Assembly: GCA_026545765.1 (NCBI GenBank)
Contig: CM048840.1
Span: 31,438,765 to 31,502,764 of the forward strand
DNA: 64,000 nucleotides
Direction: 5' to 3'
DNA from: Plantago major
Lineage: Eukaryota > Streptophyta > Magnoliopsida > Lamiales > Plantaginaceae
Of this stretch, positions 1 to 13,059 are shown piece by piece. The translations under genes and the position numbers were made by a program. Below the pieces are notes generated by a model. That model made no database searches, had not been told where the DNA came from, and saw only the letters and a list, made by a program, of their open reading frames with translations. How positions within the stretch are numbered: the first letter of the stretch is position 1; the number at the start of each line of letters is the position of its first letter.

Positions 1-3000
1 GGATGAATAACCAATGTCTGCATCTCCTTCAAATGGGCTCTCAGCACAAGTATCAGTAACAGCATCCAGAATAGAATAAATTCTGCCAGTATGAATGGCT
101 ACAACCACCATTCCCTTGAAGCTTTCTACAGATGCAGATCTGTTAGCCAAGTGAAACACGTGATTGCTGATTTCCATCACAGCTGAATCATCCATAGACG
201 ATGAACTTTGATCAAGCACTGCTGGTCTCTTGTTATTCAGACGAGCATTTTCTCTCAAAAATTCCACTGTTGAAACACAGGATTCCAATCCCATCCAATT
301 AATATTTAGATGTCCTTGGTTAGCTAAATCCACCGACTCCAGTGGTAAGAGCAAATACATAACTGATGGGTCCCATGGGAATTCCTTCTCTTGAAGTAAA
401 AACTTCCTCGTTTCTTCTGATCTGAAGAACAACTTTCCAAATAGACCATTAAACATCAGTTCTTGAAAGCATTTCGCTTTTGCTACCTGTTGAGAGAGAA
501 CACGGTTGTAAACCAAGGAATGAGAAAGTAAGATCAATTAATACAATTTAATGAGCAAGATGTTAGACCTGCTGAGCATCGAGATAAATTTCACCACACG
601 CTGCCACAGAAGCTGTAACATACTTCGAAAGCAAGTACAATTGAACTTGAAAGTTTCCAACATCATCATCTAGCTTCTTCTCCAATAAAACAACAAAGCT
701 GGAATATTTCTCTTGGGGGATATTGCAAGCAAATTCCATCTTGTATGCATAAAATTTGGTATCTACAAGTTTATGCCCCCAGGTTCCAGACAACATGCGG
801 ACGCTAACAGAACCATGCAATTCTTTTCTTTTGGTCGTTCCTGTAAGAAGTGCAAGCAAGAAGTTGTTTTACAAACTTGGCAAATGAATTAAGGGACAAT
901 TTCCATCAAAGAAAGTCGCCAACTCACATCAGTTCCAAATAGTGTAAAAGCCTTAACAGAACGCTCAATAACTGACAAGACTCCAAGAGAATTGCATGTG
1001 GAAATTTCAGAACCCAAATGTTACAATTTTCAGTAGAACTTAAGAAGATAAAAGTTGTCAGTAATTTCGGAATATAGCCGGCTGTTTGGCATTCATCTAA
1101 AACAGACTATTCATCTGTTAAAATATTTCCGGGTATTTGTTTTGTATCTTCTATAGTAAAAATTTTAATTTAACTTTTTCTCCACTAAACAATCATCATT
1201 CTATTACTATCCTACTTTCACTTCATCTTTACTTTTCCAATCAAACTAACAACTTTAAACCAATCAAATAACTTAAAAAGTATCAAACACATCACTTCCT
1301 TCGTACACACATCATTTTATTCTTACACACCCTATATAATAACCCTATAAATTTTTAACTCTATCCCAAACACCATTTTTTATAACTCAATTTTAACTCA
1401 GTTACTATTCATCAACTAAAATTTTTCCTTAACTCAATTTTTTAACTCTATACCAAACAGCCAGTAACCTTCTAGAAACACAAAGGGGGACAATTTAGGC
1501 CTGTCCCTTTAAATCGTAAATTTGTAACTAAGGGTGTTCTTGATTTTTGGTAAAGCAGCATAATTCTCACTCTTACTTGACAAAAAGAACGAACATTTTG
1601 AACAACAGATGCACAATTTTTAGGCAAGAATACACTTTTGACGTATGGCATACTTTTGGTGGAGCGTGGAATCAACAATATATTAGTAAATTTAGTCAAC
1701 AATATAGTTTATAGTAAGCCGAGTATTGTACCACCATTGTATGCAAAAACAAAGCCAAATCTTAAAAAATATCCAATTTACCCTAGTTTTCTATCTGTAC
1801 CTGCCCCTGGATTTGATACTTTGGAAACCGCTGCTCCTAAATTTGATACATTGGAAATCATTTTGGCATCCTTTTTTGGAGAGTCTTCAATATTAGGAAG
1901 GAGTCGATCGTCAAGAGCCCTCATCATGTGCAACTTCTTACATGCATCCAAGCAAACAAGCTGCTTTGATAAATGTGAGTTGCGAGCCTCAGGACCAATG
2001 ATAGTTTGTAAGGCTGCATTGGGAGGCAGGGTGAGTTTACATTTACGTGAGCTTCCCTGTGGCAGGTACTCAAATTTCGGCTTCGGGGTGAAGTATCTGC
2101 ATAAATTGAAACAAAGTTAGACTGATGTCTTGCGTCAGTAATAAAAGTGCAACATTTTCAGAAACTGAAACGAAACAATCAGAAATTCCCTAGTAAATTT
2201 AGAAGAATGGGGATGATAGGAAAGGGGAAAAAATGCATCAAAGCCCACAATGTTTGAAATTTTACAGCTACATCTCACTACCTATGGAATTTTTTCAATC
2301 TGTTAAAAATTCAATAAAAAATACGTCACTGCATGCATTACAATTTCAACTTTGTTTCATGTTAGAAAGGAAAATTTTGTTAGTAGGACTCACATATCTC
2401 ATCTTTATTTTCCTGACTTTAACTTTAGCATTATCTTTCCTCAACTGTAGCTTACATGAACTTCAGGTACTTCGTATTGTTTTTTAACTGTTTCCTTACA
2501 TAGCTAGCAGAATATAGGGATTTAATATTGGGTGTAATTTGCACGTACAGGACGGAGTTACTTATTGATAGAATATCTCACAGGGGTGAGAGGCATTCAG
2601 CCAATTTCATAGAATTTCTAATGGATTCCAAACGTGCAGTTGGTGAAACATTGGGGCCTTATGTTCGAATTTTAAAAAGTTGCAGGCGTATAGCAAAAAA
2701 AAGCTTTTTGGAGTGGCTTTGACACAATTTTCCTCAAAACAATTAAGTCAAAAACTTTTACTGTCAAACCGTTGCACACCTTAAAAGTTGAACTATACCA
2801 CCACCCACCAAAGTGTTAGGCTCAACGCCCTAATTTGTATCCCATCTAACACAAGTTCTCTCCCAAAAACAAAACAGACAAAAAGAAAGAAAAAGAAAAA
2901 AGAAGAAGAAAAAAAAGTCATACTTGTCTCCCGGAAGTTTGTCACAATATCTATGAATAAGACTGATGCTGGAATCTGCCGTCACTGATGCCCCAGTTGA

Positions 3001-6000
3001 CTCAACCACATATGCAGGATGTGTTACATTTACAGTGCAAGCTTTTATTGGGCAGCTATTAGGGTCTCTGTTCAAGGCTGTGTTAACCATAGAATGCTCG
3101 CTCCGTATAATATAGGCCATATGATCAATTTGTTTCCTGCTACCCCTGAAAACACAAACAGAGTTTGTTAGGCTTCAAGGCAATTTTTTTACTTGTTCAA
3201 GGACATTCTTAAAAGGTGTGTACCTCTCAAGCATGAGGATGTACCGAGAATCCATTTTGCGAGCTCTCCCCCTCGACTGAATATAACTACGGACTGTTTT
3301 AGGTAAATCGAAGCGAATTACAGAGGAACATTGTGGGACATCAATTCCTTCCTCAACCACATCCGTAGAAAATAAAAGATTGACCTGCAATTCTTTTATT
3401 TGTCAAAATATAAATGGATAAAACGAGAAAAAAGGAAAAAAATAAAAATAAAACACAAAACACAAAAACAAGAATGCAAGAAGTTCAAGCGCAGAAAAGC
3501 AATTTGTATATTAAAGGTGCCACAAACATCTTACTTTCCCGGCACGGAAAGATTTTAGGATTTCTACTTGAGCTTTTGCTGGAAGTCCATCTACTGAAGA
3601 GTTACTTCCGGTCAAATACGAAATGCCATAATGGGACAACTCCGGAATTTTCTTCAACACTCTATCAATTACTTTTGCAGCAATGATTCGTTCCACGAAT
3701 ATGATGCAAAGCACATCTTCATCTGTCCTGAAAACATAAAGACACTGTTTGACAATGGAATTCTTCATACAAATAAAAAAACAAGGGACATACATACATT
3801 CCACACATGCGACTAATGAACACGCATATGAATTTGGTTTTGGTACCTGAATGATTTTAATATATCAAGTAGCGCATGTAGTTTTGAAGATATTTGGCCT
3901 GTCACTACTGCATCTGAGTCACTATTTACAACATCTAGAAGCTTCAAATGCTCTGCAAACACAGCAAGAATACAGACGACAGTTATAGGAAACTTGATTA
4001 TTAGGAATACAGTGTGAAACTTGGATACAGAACAAGGCAAGCCATAGAAGAGGTGAAGTATCTCTTGCCATTAAATATAGTTGGGAAAAAAGAAAAGTTA
4101 CCATGAGGTGCTGATTCTTCAATTGTTGACAAAATCTCTTGAAGAAAATCTCCGTAGGCTTTGTATGATTCACAATCTTCTTGAACATTGGAAGCGTTCT
4201 TCTCTATGCAAATTTTAATAGCCTAAAACATAGTATAGTGATTTATATGCCGGAAATGGAGCTGGAAGAGTGATGAATAGCATTGTAGCTTCCACAGTTT
4301 TATGACATGAATACATAATGGAGGGAAAAAAGAACAACATGTGATCTCTTATTATATCGTAACCTTCCAACTTTACCCACTCAATAGGTGGACATATACT
4401 AGAAGGTAGCAAAATAGTTTCAGGCCCCCTATGCTGTTCACTCGTGCAAAACTTCAACCAATTCCATCACAAGAAAAAGAAAAAGAAAAAAATCACTCTA
4501 TTATGAAAAACTTATTTATTGTGAAGGACTTCAATGCAATTGTTAACAGAGGGAGCAAGTCGCAGGTCAGTGAAACACGAAATTGCTCTGAAAATTTCTA
4601 AGTTAGTAAACTTTCTCATTTTGGGTGGGTGGAGGTTGTGGCAATGTTCCACAAAAGGATGAAAATGTTGTCAGGAAACTCCCTTTATTTACTGATCACT
4701 CACACATGTAAAAGCAGACTAAAATTCAGTTCGAAAATTGAGTGGCAACTTAATATGGCTGAAGTGTGAGTTCAGATTCTAGCTGTTTAGGAAATAGCCA
4801 CGGTTCAAATTGTACTCGTACCTCATAAGCACATATACGCCCAAGATTTTCAAGGCAAAACAATACTTTTGAATGAACCTTTGCCAATCTTTCCCGCAAC
4901 GTCTTTGATTTATCACCTGAGCCAGTTGGCCAACTATTCTCCAAGCCAAGCAAAATATCATCAAACTGTAAAGAGGTACGAAGAGTCAAGCATGAAGCTT
5001 TATGTTAACTGTTGCATTAAAAATCATGCATGGTAATTTAAGCTGGCATTTGACAGCAGTAACTGTTATTCTTAAAATGAACAAATTAACATGATGCCTA
5101 GAATTTAGATGCTAAAAAAAACATATTTATGATCTGATACACTAAAGTCGTGGGAAACTTCCAGAGAGCTTACTTCTTACTTTTCTCTCAGGCCTGTAAC
5201 ACTTGTTTAATTGGCAAAACATTGACATTTCAAACAGTATAGACTACATGAAAACCAACAAGAATCTTTAAGGGCGACGTGGTAGTGGGATTATTTGGCA
5301 AATATGTACTCAAAGAAAAAAAGACCTTGGAGCATTCAGCACACTCCAGCGGTCTGTTTCTTCTACTATTCTTTATTTTAATCTGGAGAATGAGAATAAT
5401 GTATGTACTCATATCGAATGGTACAGATCATAAAAGTTACCTTGGACAGTGAACAATCTAGTTTTGATGTCATTTCTGAATCCAGAGGTAGCAACGGATC
5501 ATAAAATCTGCACATCTGATCTGGTGAGGCTACGAAATTCTCTAGTTCTTGCCTGTTCTCTATCGTATAAACCTGCACAGCCAAATATAAAGTCAAAATA
5601 ATTCACTAGTCTTGCTACACCGAACTTTCAATAATGCAATAGTCAAGCTCATGAGATTCAGAAACGCCACTTGGGCATCCAAGAGAGTTTCGAGTTCCAC
5701 GATTTGCGCCTCAGATTCTTTCATGGATGAGACACCTGATGACCAGAGACATGCGAGATGATCAGTATACATACACATGCAGTTCAGGAAAAGTATAAGT
5801 ATCTATTCAAAAGGGACTTTCTCCAACTTACCTCATCTATAAATAAGCAAATCAATAAAGATCGAAAACTTATAAAATTATTGTGGGACATGGCTTACCT
5901 TTCTTAATCACCGGTGAAGCAGTCATACCAAATATCTTGGGTTTGGTAGCACAGGTTTGGTAAAATTCCTTCACATTAAAAGGCATGTATCAGTTCCCCA

Positions 6001-7272
6001 GACATGCAATACAGCAACTAAACAAAAAGTTAAAGAGAAAATACACAAAGTTAACCTTCATTATTTTTGCATACGGATGGTTCCCAGAAGCACGATGACA
6101 TTCATCCAGTATGATGAAGGAGAAGTTTTCGACTTTTAAGTATGCCTTCCTCAAAACATCCAACAGAATTTGAGGAGTCATAACCAACACCTAACAGGAC
6201 CGTAACGCAAGTTCAAAAGAAGAAAAATATAACATAGTTTGGCATGAACTGATTTTAATCAAATTGAATGCGATAATCATGGATCAACTGACATCATGGT
6301 CATGGGTTTGCTTCTCCCAATCTTTTGAATTCCAATCATCAACCCCTTTAGCACCATAGTAATCCTCCACATTAAGTTCTGTATGCGATTTTATCTCTTT
6401 GGATTGCTGCAATTTTCCAACAGCAATACCAAATTTAGTTTTTTGCAGCAGTTATGCAGTCTCAGTAAACTGACCCAAAGACACACAGTAAAAGGAAACA
6501 GAATTACACCAATTAGCAGTCAGTAACAGAGCTGGGAATTTCATGTTCACAACCACTTTTCATACTATAATATAGGCCTATAGGCCGGAAGGGATGGTAA
6601 CACGATGAAGGCTATGTCTACACTTTCTAAAAAGACCACATTTCACAAAACAGCTCGTAATTCTGGAACCATAGAGATACAATACAACCAAGGTTAAATT
6701 TCCTCACAACTAGCCCGGTTCGATACAAGAGAATAAATAGCAAATGGCAGCATCAAACATCAAGAAATCCATACATAATTACACCATGTATAAAAAAAAT
6801 AAAATAAAATAAAAAAAAGAAAACATGCCTGCTGTACAAGATGTACAGTTGGAGCCAAGAAAGCAATCAACTTTTTCTCCCCATTGTGATTGTTGAGAGC
6901 CTTTCCGATTTCCCTAATCATCATCACAGCAATCATCGTCTTTCCAGCTCCAGTTTCCAGCACTGCTATAGTGTTTCTCCTCATTGCCACCTCAAACACC
7001 TTCAATTGATAGCTACATTGCATTTGCATGCCAATAAACCAACAAAAACTTAATCCCCAAAATTCCAAATAAATCCAATCACCAGTTAAAATCACAAAAC
7101 ACTTGACAAGAATTCAGTAAACGCAAAAACTAATCAAATTCATAAAATCAACATACTCTCTTGGTACGAAAGAAGTCTCTGTATTCGTCGGTTCTAATTC
7201 GGGCTCGGGCGAATTCAAACCGTCAGACTTTCTCTTCAACGAGGTTTTCATTGTTTCCTCTTCAGTGTCCAT
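1..7272 (-). CDS. DCL3: Dicer-like 3 endoribonuclease (5' two-thirds, 3' part outside window)
   Basis: Plant DCL3 processes RDR2-made double-stranded RNA into 24-nt siRNAs for RNA-directed DNA methylation in the nucleus. Exons by my model: 7157-7272, 6829-7012, 6293-6406, 6056-6190, 5899-5968, 5671-5735, 5441-5572, 4822-4965, 4102-4222, 3847-3952, 3535-3727, 3224-3384, 2924-3145, 1801-2096, 569-840, <1-486; they total 2817 nt, 939 codons in frame. Visible motifs: Walker A GAGKT (residues 60-64), DECH box (167-170), GMTASP (197-202), helicase-C [12 protein letters not shown] from 466 and QSRGRAR (496-502), then the dimerisation (DUF283) region with [11 protein letters not shown]. The region before PAZ follows, with ELHGSVSVR and LDDDVGN. 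PAZ and both RNase III domains lie left of the window. The helicase wording ([17 protein letters not shown]) fits DCL3 rather than DCL1, 2 or 4. One intron (6407-6828) appears to use a GC donor. The ATG at 7270-7272 opens the first in-frame exon. No frameshift or stop is seen. Confidence 0.93.
1080..1462. mobile_element. MITE with GGCTGTTTGG termini inside a DCL3 intron
   Basis: The 960-bp intron between DCL3 exons 14 and 15 holds a block of about 383 bp starting GGCTGTTTGG and ending CCAAACAGCC, an exact 10-bp terminal inverted repeat. The interior is AT-rich and has no coding capacity. This terminus type is common among plant hAT-like non-autonomous elements. I could not find a clear target duplication, so the superfamily is inferred. 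Confidence 0.65.
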
Positions 7273-8084
7273 GACTTAACTTCTTCTTCTTCTTCTTTTT
7301 GGTGATCACACAAGAAAGATGGAAAAAGGAACAAAGAAAGAGAGAGAGAAAAGCTAAGTGCCTTTTGTAGAATGTATGACAACTTTCTACATAGGAAATA
7401 TCTTGTGGAATGTATGACAACTTTCTACATAAAAATCTCTTCTGCTTTAATTTTTTTGGGTGCAAGAATCTACTATATGTGAATTAACAAAAAAATCAAG
7501 AGGTTTTGCAGAAAGAAAAAAAGGGAAATTGAAGATTTTGGTTGGCTTTAAAGACGGACGGAAACACATTGAGGAGAACAGTGAGACTGAGAAGAGAAAG
7601 AAATTAATGTTGGAAGACAGAGTGAGGAAGAAGGTGAATTTACTGCGTCAGTACTCTCTGTACTGTGTTTTTACTCTAACAAGAAAAAGACCAAAAAAAA
7701 TTTTACAAGAATCAGATGAAATTGTACTAGTGGAAGGAATAGAAGTCATGATGATGTGTAAACACTAGGACAGATTTTGACCTTTTGTTTTCCAGAAATA
7801 AGCCCAACCCATTCACAGGAAATCTAAGTAAGGCCCATTTACAAATGGAGATTTACTTACACCTTCATATTTTGTTGGCCCGGTGGGTTGTGATTTGTGA
7901 ATGTTCAAGAGCAATCAATCTTTTTTACTTGATACTAACATGAGGAATCATTTAATTTATCAATATGTTCTCGAGCAAAGATATCACATTATTTGATTTA
8001 CTAGAATGTGATAACACGATACGTACGCGTGTTACTGTGGCATTTAGTTATAAATAATGAAAAAAGTATATAAAGGTAAGTAAT
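7273..8084. other. DCL3 upstream region
   Basis: This is the promoter and 5' UTR side of the minus-strand DCL3 gene. It contains a TTC/GAA-rich run just upstream of the ATG (about 7278-7300). A 25-bp sequence (GTATGACAACTTTCTACAT core) occurs twice, at about 7371 and 7407. No convincing gene is present; the short open frame at 7460-7768 has no recognisable product. Confidence 0.5.
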
Positions 8085-8470
8085 ATCGTTGTTTTTTATA
8101 ACTGATTGGCTTTTCTCGAGTTAAATTAGGGTTTGAATTTGTGCAAATTGATATGTTTTAATTTAATTGGAGAAGAAGGAGAAGAAAGATTGGTTATTGT
8201 TGTTCTTTAATAGTGAATTGATTTTGTTGGGGTTGAATTATGGTTTGAAATTTAATTTGAGATACATAATGTATTTTTTTTCAATGATGAATTGATTTTG
8301 TTGAGTTTGAAATAGGACTTGGAAATTTAATTGGAGATAACATGTTGATTTTTTATAATTAAAGTTTAATTTATATATATTAAAAATAAGTTTAATTTAA
8401 CTTAAATTAAGTACTCAACTGTACAACTCCAACTTATTGCACAAATGAGTCTAATTTACTGTAATATTTG
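8085..8470. repeat. Dispersed repeat, copy 1
   Basis: This AT-rich block contains internally repeated phrases of the type TGAATTGATTTTGTTGG followed by a gggtttgaaatttaatt-like stretch. It ends in an AACTTAAATTAAGTACTCAA motif. The same order of phrases and the same end motif recur at about 17090-17480, so the two are dispersed copies of one repeat. No coding capacity is seen. Confidence 0.55.
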
Positions 8471-8916
8471 TTTAGTTAAAGTCTATTTTTACAAGATCCT
8501 TTACTAATCGTGCACCATATGTTTAATGTGTTATGATACATGTTTGATTATCTATGACTCTATGATATGCCACGGAATATTGCTAAGTTATTTTATCCCT
8601 AGTTTCACTTTTCACAAGTTACAATAAAGTGACCCGAAAATTTTCGTGCGAACATCAAATCCACTTCTGTTTTCACCAATTTACTCCATTTGCAAGGCTA
8701 TTCTTCTCAAATTTGACTGCCACTCTAAATCTCCATTGGAATTCAAACAAGTCCAAAACCATCGTTTTTACTCCAGTTTTCACCTAAAAACACGACAATC
8801 TGCAAAATACAACTAAAACATGAAAAAGCACAAGAAACACTATAAAATACTAACAATGACTTACAAAAATACGGTAAACAAGACACGATGAACCTCTAAA
8901 ATATGGTCTCATCATA

Positions 8917-9190
8917 TACTCCCTCGGTCCTTACATTACGCATAACTTTATATAATTTACATTGTTAGCCTACCCACCATAATTCATAAGTATATTTTTA
9001 GAAAATGAAGTAACTTTACACCCAACAATTAATAAAAAATCTTACAATTGCACATAAATTACACATTTCCACTAAAAATACACATTTTTATTACATTTTC
9101 ATGTTTTATCATTTAATCTAATTTTTTTATCTAAAACTACATGTTAACCTTAAAGCATGAAGTTATACGAGACAGATGTAATAGTAATTA
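8917..9190. mobile_element. Stowaway-like MITE
   Basis: The block starts TACTCCCTCGGTCC and ends in a degenerate inverted copy; the subterminal CATAACTT on the left mirrors AAGTTATACG on the right. The length is about 270 bp and the interior is AT-rich without a frame. The CTCCCTC terminus is typical of Stowaway elements, which duplicate TA. Confidence 0.5.
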
Positions 9191-9421
9191 CCTTGCCATC
9201 CTCATGAAATGCCTAACTCGATATCATAACTATTACATGTGGTTAGTATATCATGTCACTATAAAATCATGATTTTAATATCATCCCTTATATATATTTG
9301 GTACCATGCAATATGATATAATCTCCTCGTGTTTTAAATGGTTATATCACGTGTATTATATATTACACTTTACAGCTGACTTAATGTTATGGTTCTGGAA
9401 GTTTAGCATAAATGTTATTAA

Positions 9422-9534
9422 GGCTATGTTCTCTTCGTCTAATGCGAGCGAGCATGAAATCGAATTGTAGTATAAAATATAACTAAGCGGTAGGAATCGA
9501 ATCGAATGAGTTTACAGACGAAGAGAACAGAGCC
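9422..9534. mobile_element. Tourist-like (PIF/Harbinger) MITE, 113 bp
   Basis: The terminal inverted repeats GGCTATGTTCTCTTCGTCT and AGACGAAGAGAACAGAGCC match at 18 of 19 positions. They are flanked by TAA on both sides (9419-9421 and 9535-9537), the 3-bp duplication expected for PIF/Harbinger elements. A 3'-damaged relative lies at 29997, and a larger relative with a transposase remnant lies at 36476-37473. Confidence 0.85.
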
Positions 9535-9537
9535 TAA

Positions 9538-10984
9538 GTTGTTTTAATGTTATTTATGTAATTAATTTAGATAAAGATAAGTTGTAGTAGTTTCGGATAG
9601 AATTTAGGCTATTAATACGCAGTTAACATTAATCTAGCAGTTATAACCATCTATGTAGGAAGTTGTTGTGTATTTAAGCACTTAGCCGTGTATTGTGAAG
9701 CCATGAATGAAAATTGTGTTTGTCTATTTTAATTTTTAAGTATAAATTCTATAAATTCTCTTTTCTCTCTTGATTTCTTAGGAGTGTTTGATTTCTCACT
9801 ATAATAAAAGAGATCAATCCTAACACTTAAATAGCAAAAGGCAACAAAAAAAAAAAAAAAGGGTGAAATCAAACGGCTTCCTAATTTGCTGTTAAAGCCA
9901 TTCAATCTCAAGGGCGCCTTCGGCATCCAGGGGTCACGGACCGGTACTACAGTATGATGCAGGGTAGAAAAATCCAACTAGGTCATGCTACATAACGTTC
10001 ATTTTTTCAATTATTTAACAGAATCTATCAATATTTGTTTTTTTGATAGAATATGGTAATTCATGCTCTCAGTATTGACACCCGAGGTGCCATGGCTCCA
10101 TGTTAATGTGTAACTCGATCGTGAGAACAAAGGAAGATGCCCACTGTACCCGAAATACTTTGTCGATAGTGCATGAAACGCCTTTAGGGCTTTTATATAA
10201 GGTAAGCTTTAGTTATTAGCCTTTATGTAAATAAATTGGGTCCAATTTCAAGGTAATTAAATTATATTGTCCTGTTACATTTTACAAAGTCAGCCTGACC
10301 CACAAGTTTAATAATTGATCTTTAAACATGCAAAATATTACAACCATACCCAGTAAAAAGTGAAAAAAAAGTAGAAATTAAAAGCAATCTTTTTTCAAGC
10401 ACTAAGGATTGGATGAAAGTCTTTATCATTTTTTCCCCACATTGACCATTACAGTAGTTATTAATATTCAACCCCATTTTAGTACAAAAGGGCAATGCTA
10501 TGAAATGACCGGTTGTAACACTTTTGTCACATTTAAATGTCATGATGATTAAAGTGATTAAAGAAGCTGCTTTGATATATTTTCTCAACCAAATATACTC
10601 CTAGACGACAAATAGCTAGCCTTATCATTTGCCTTCATGGATGTGAGAGCCTTTTACATCAATATTAGTATTCATATCATATGTGATCGATGGGACATTG
10701 ATAATTTCTTTTTCAAGATTACACTGCTCTCTTTTCAGCATAAGTTGAATAGATGTGCATTAAGCACTATTATAAGCTACGTAGATTGATGTGCATTTTT
10801 GAATTACATCAATGTTTGGGAGTGGATTTACAAGTGGATTTTAGCGAAGTTCTGAAAAAAAGGAGATTATGAATAGTAATTGAATTTTAGCGAAGTTTTA
10901 AAAATTATTGTTTGGAATTGGATTGTAATTTTAGCAGGGTTTAGTACTTATAATAAAAGCAAGTTTAAAACTTTTGTTTTTAAA
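9538..10984. other. Intergenic, AT-rich, no gene seen
   Basis: I see no coding region, RNA gene or clear repeat here. The longest open frame (minus, 10322-10588) has no recognisable features and its composition matches its surroundings. Confidence 0.5.
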
Positions 10985-11150
10985 TTGACTTTTTATTTTA
11001 TGAATTAATCTTAAACTGCAAATGTAAAATGTTCAATTTTTTTATATAATGAAAATTTAGCCACTAAAGTTTCATTATATAAAAAAATTGAACATTTTAC
11101 ATTTGCGGTTTAAAATTAATTCGTAGTCAAAGTTAAATTGTTATTGCATC
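10985..11150. repeat. Palindromic MITE core
   Basis: A near-perfect palindrome: the left arm AATGTAAAATGTTCAATTTT is mirrored by AAAATTGAACATTTTACATT on the right, around a short loop. The sequence matches the inner part of the MITEs at 14201-14460 and 17548-17806, but the CTCCGTCCC-type ends are missing. It is probably a truncated copy of that family. Confidence 0.55.
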
Positions 11151-11699
11151 AAGTGAAAACTGTAAGAACTTAGGAAGTATAGATATTAGAAGAGTCCGTC
11201 TTGCGAGAGACCCCTACATATTGAAAAGTCCTGAAAGTCCTCTATAACAGACAAACATAGACAATTTACCCTAAAAACTAGACAATCTGATTTTTCGAGA
11301 GTCGACCCGCAATTTTTTTTTGAAAAAAACTTACTCAGCTAATCAATGTTCATCCAAATCCACATATGTTGATTTTTACATCAAATTGTCTAGGTTTATC
11401 ATCAAATTGTCTATGTATATAGCACGCAGACATTAGTAACAACCTATTTATCCAATCAAAACACAATATTTTAAAAAATAAACATGAATTTCAATTTCAT
11501 TCGTCAACCAATAAATTTCAATACACAAAATGATAAAAAAAAATTAAAAATTTACAACCTATAGAATATATGCCTTTTCAAAAATATTTAATACATCTAC
11601 ACAAATAGATTTCTTCACACTCTTCACTTGTTCGTCGACCCCTTCTTCCACAATGTCTCAATTTTTTTGACCAATCAATTTCTTCGTTCGACCACCCTT

Positions 11700-12900
11700 T
11701 TTACGAAAACCTAATACATACGAAAAAAATATCAAAAAATATATACAATTTATACATAAACATAGATCATTTATACAAAAAAACTAGACAATTTATAGTA
11801 AAACATAGTCAATTTATACAAAAAACTAAACCAGCAACAACGAACAGCATACACAATTTCTACTAAAGCATAGATCATTTATACAAAAAACTAGACAATT
11901 TATAGTAAAACATAGACAATTTATACAAAAAACTAAACCAACAACAACGAATAACATAGACAATTTCTACTAAAACATAGACCATTTATACAAAAAAAAA
12001 ACTAGATAATTTATAGTAAAACATAGACAATTTATTAAAAAAACTAAATTACCAGCAACAACGAACAACATATACAATTTCTTCCAAAACATACACAATT
12101 AATTTCTACTAAAAAATAGACCATTTATAAAAAAAAACTAGACAATTTATACTAAAACATATACAATTTATACAAAAGAAAAAAACTAAACCAGCAAACA
12201 ACGAACAAAATAGACAATTTCTACTAAAACATAGGTCATTTATACAAAAAACTAGACAATTTATACAAAAAAACTAAACCAGCTACAACGAAAGACAATT
12301 TTTAATAAAACATAAACCATTTATACAAAAAACTAAACAATATACAACACATTTATCTTTTCACAATAAACCAACAACAAAGAACAACATAGACAATTTC
12401 AACTAAAACATAGTGCATTATATACAAAAAATAAAAAATAAAAAAAAAACTAGACAATTTATAGTAACCATAGACAATTTATACAAAAAAAACTAAACCA
12501 GCAACAACGAACAACATAGACAATTTGTTCTAAAACATACACAATTAATTTCTACTAAAACATAGACCATTTATAAAAAAAAAAACAAGACAATTTATAC
12601 TAAAACATATACAATTTATACAAAAAAATTAAACCAGCAACAACGAACAAAATAGATAATTTCTACTAAAACATAGACCATGCATTTATACAAAAAACTA
12701 GACAATTTATACAAAAAAACTAAACCAACAACAACGAAAACATAGACAATTTCTATTAAAACATAGACCATTTATACAAAAAATAGACAATATACAATAC
12801 ATCTATCTTTTCACAATAAACCAACAACAAAGAACAACATAGACAATTTCTACTAAAACATATGACATTTATACAAAAAAAAACTAGATAATTTTTACCA
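11700..12900. repeat. Minisatellite with higher-order repeat
   Basis: This is an A-rich tandem array built from the phrases ACAATTTATACAAAAAACTA, AAAACATAGACCATTT and ACCAGCAACAACGAACAAC. The last phrase recurs at about 11836, 11943, 12056, 12196, 12281, 12371, 12500, 12636, 12728 and 12823. The spacing is irregular (85-140 bp), but the last eight positions form two sets of four offset by about 440-452 bp, so a four-part unit of about 445 bp has been duplicated. Related single phrases spread out to about 11220 and 13450. No coding capacity is seen. Confidence 0.8.
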
Positions 12901-13059
12901 AAATATAGAAAATTACTAAATTAAAGCATATAAAACGCATGGATACTCATTCAAAACATCATATATACATTCAAACTAACACTGAACAAACTAGATAATT
13001 TTGAGTAAAATGTTAGACCATTTGTACAAAAAACTAAACGAAATCAGGAAAAACATAAG

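Noticed and set aside
5230-5412. Extra DCL3 exon between exons 7 and 8 (frame with CAECSK)
   Set aside because: Joining SLSK directly to FDDILL matches DCL3 relatives and keeps frame; the extra piece would need a poor GTCTTT donor.
7460-7768. Lys/Glu-rich frame upstream of DCL3
   Set aside because: Purine-rich DNA gives open Lys/Glu frames by chance; no domain or start context.
11700-12900. CRISPR-like regularly spaced repeat
   Set aside because: Repeat and spacer lengths are irregular, the spacers are themselves repeats, and the context is a plant nuclear genome.
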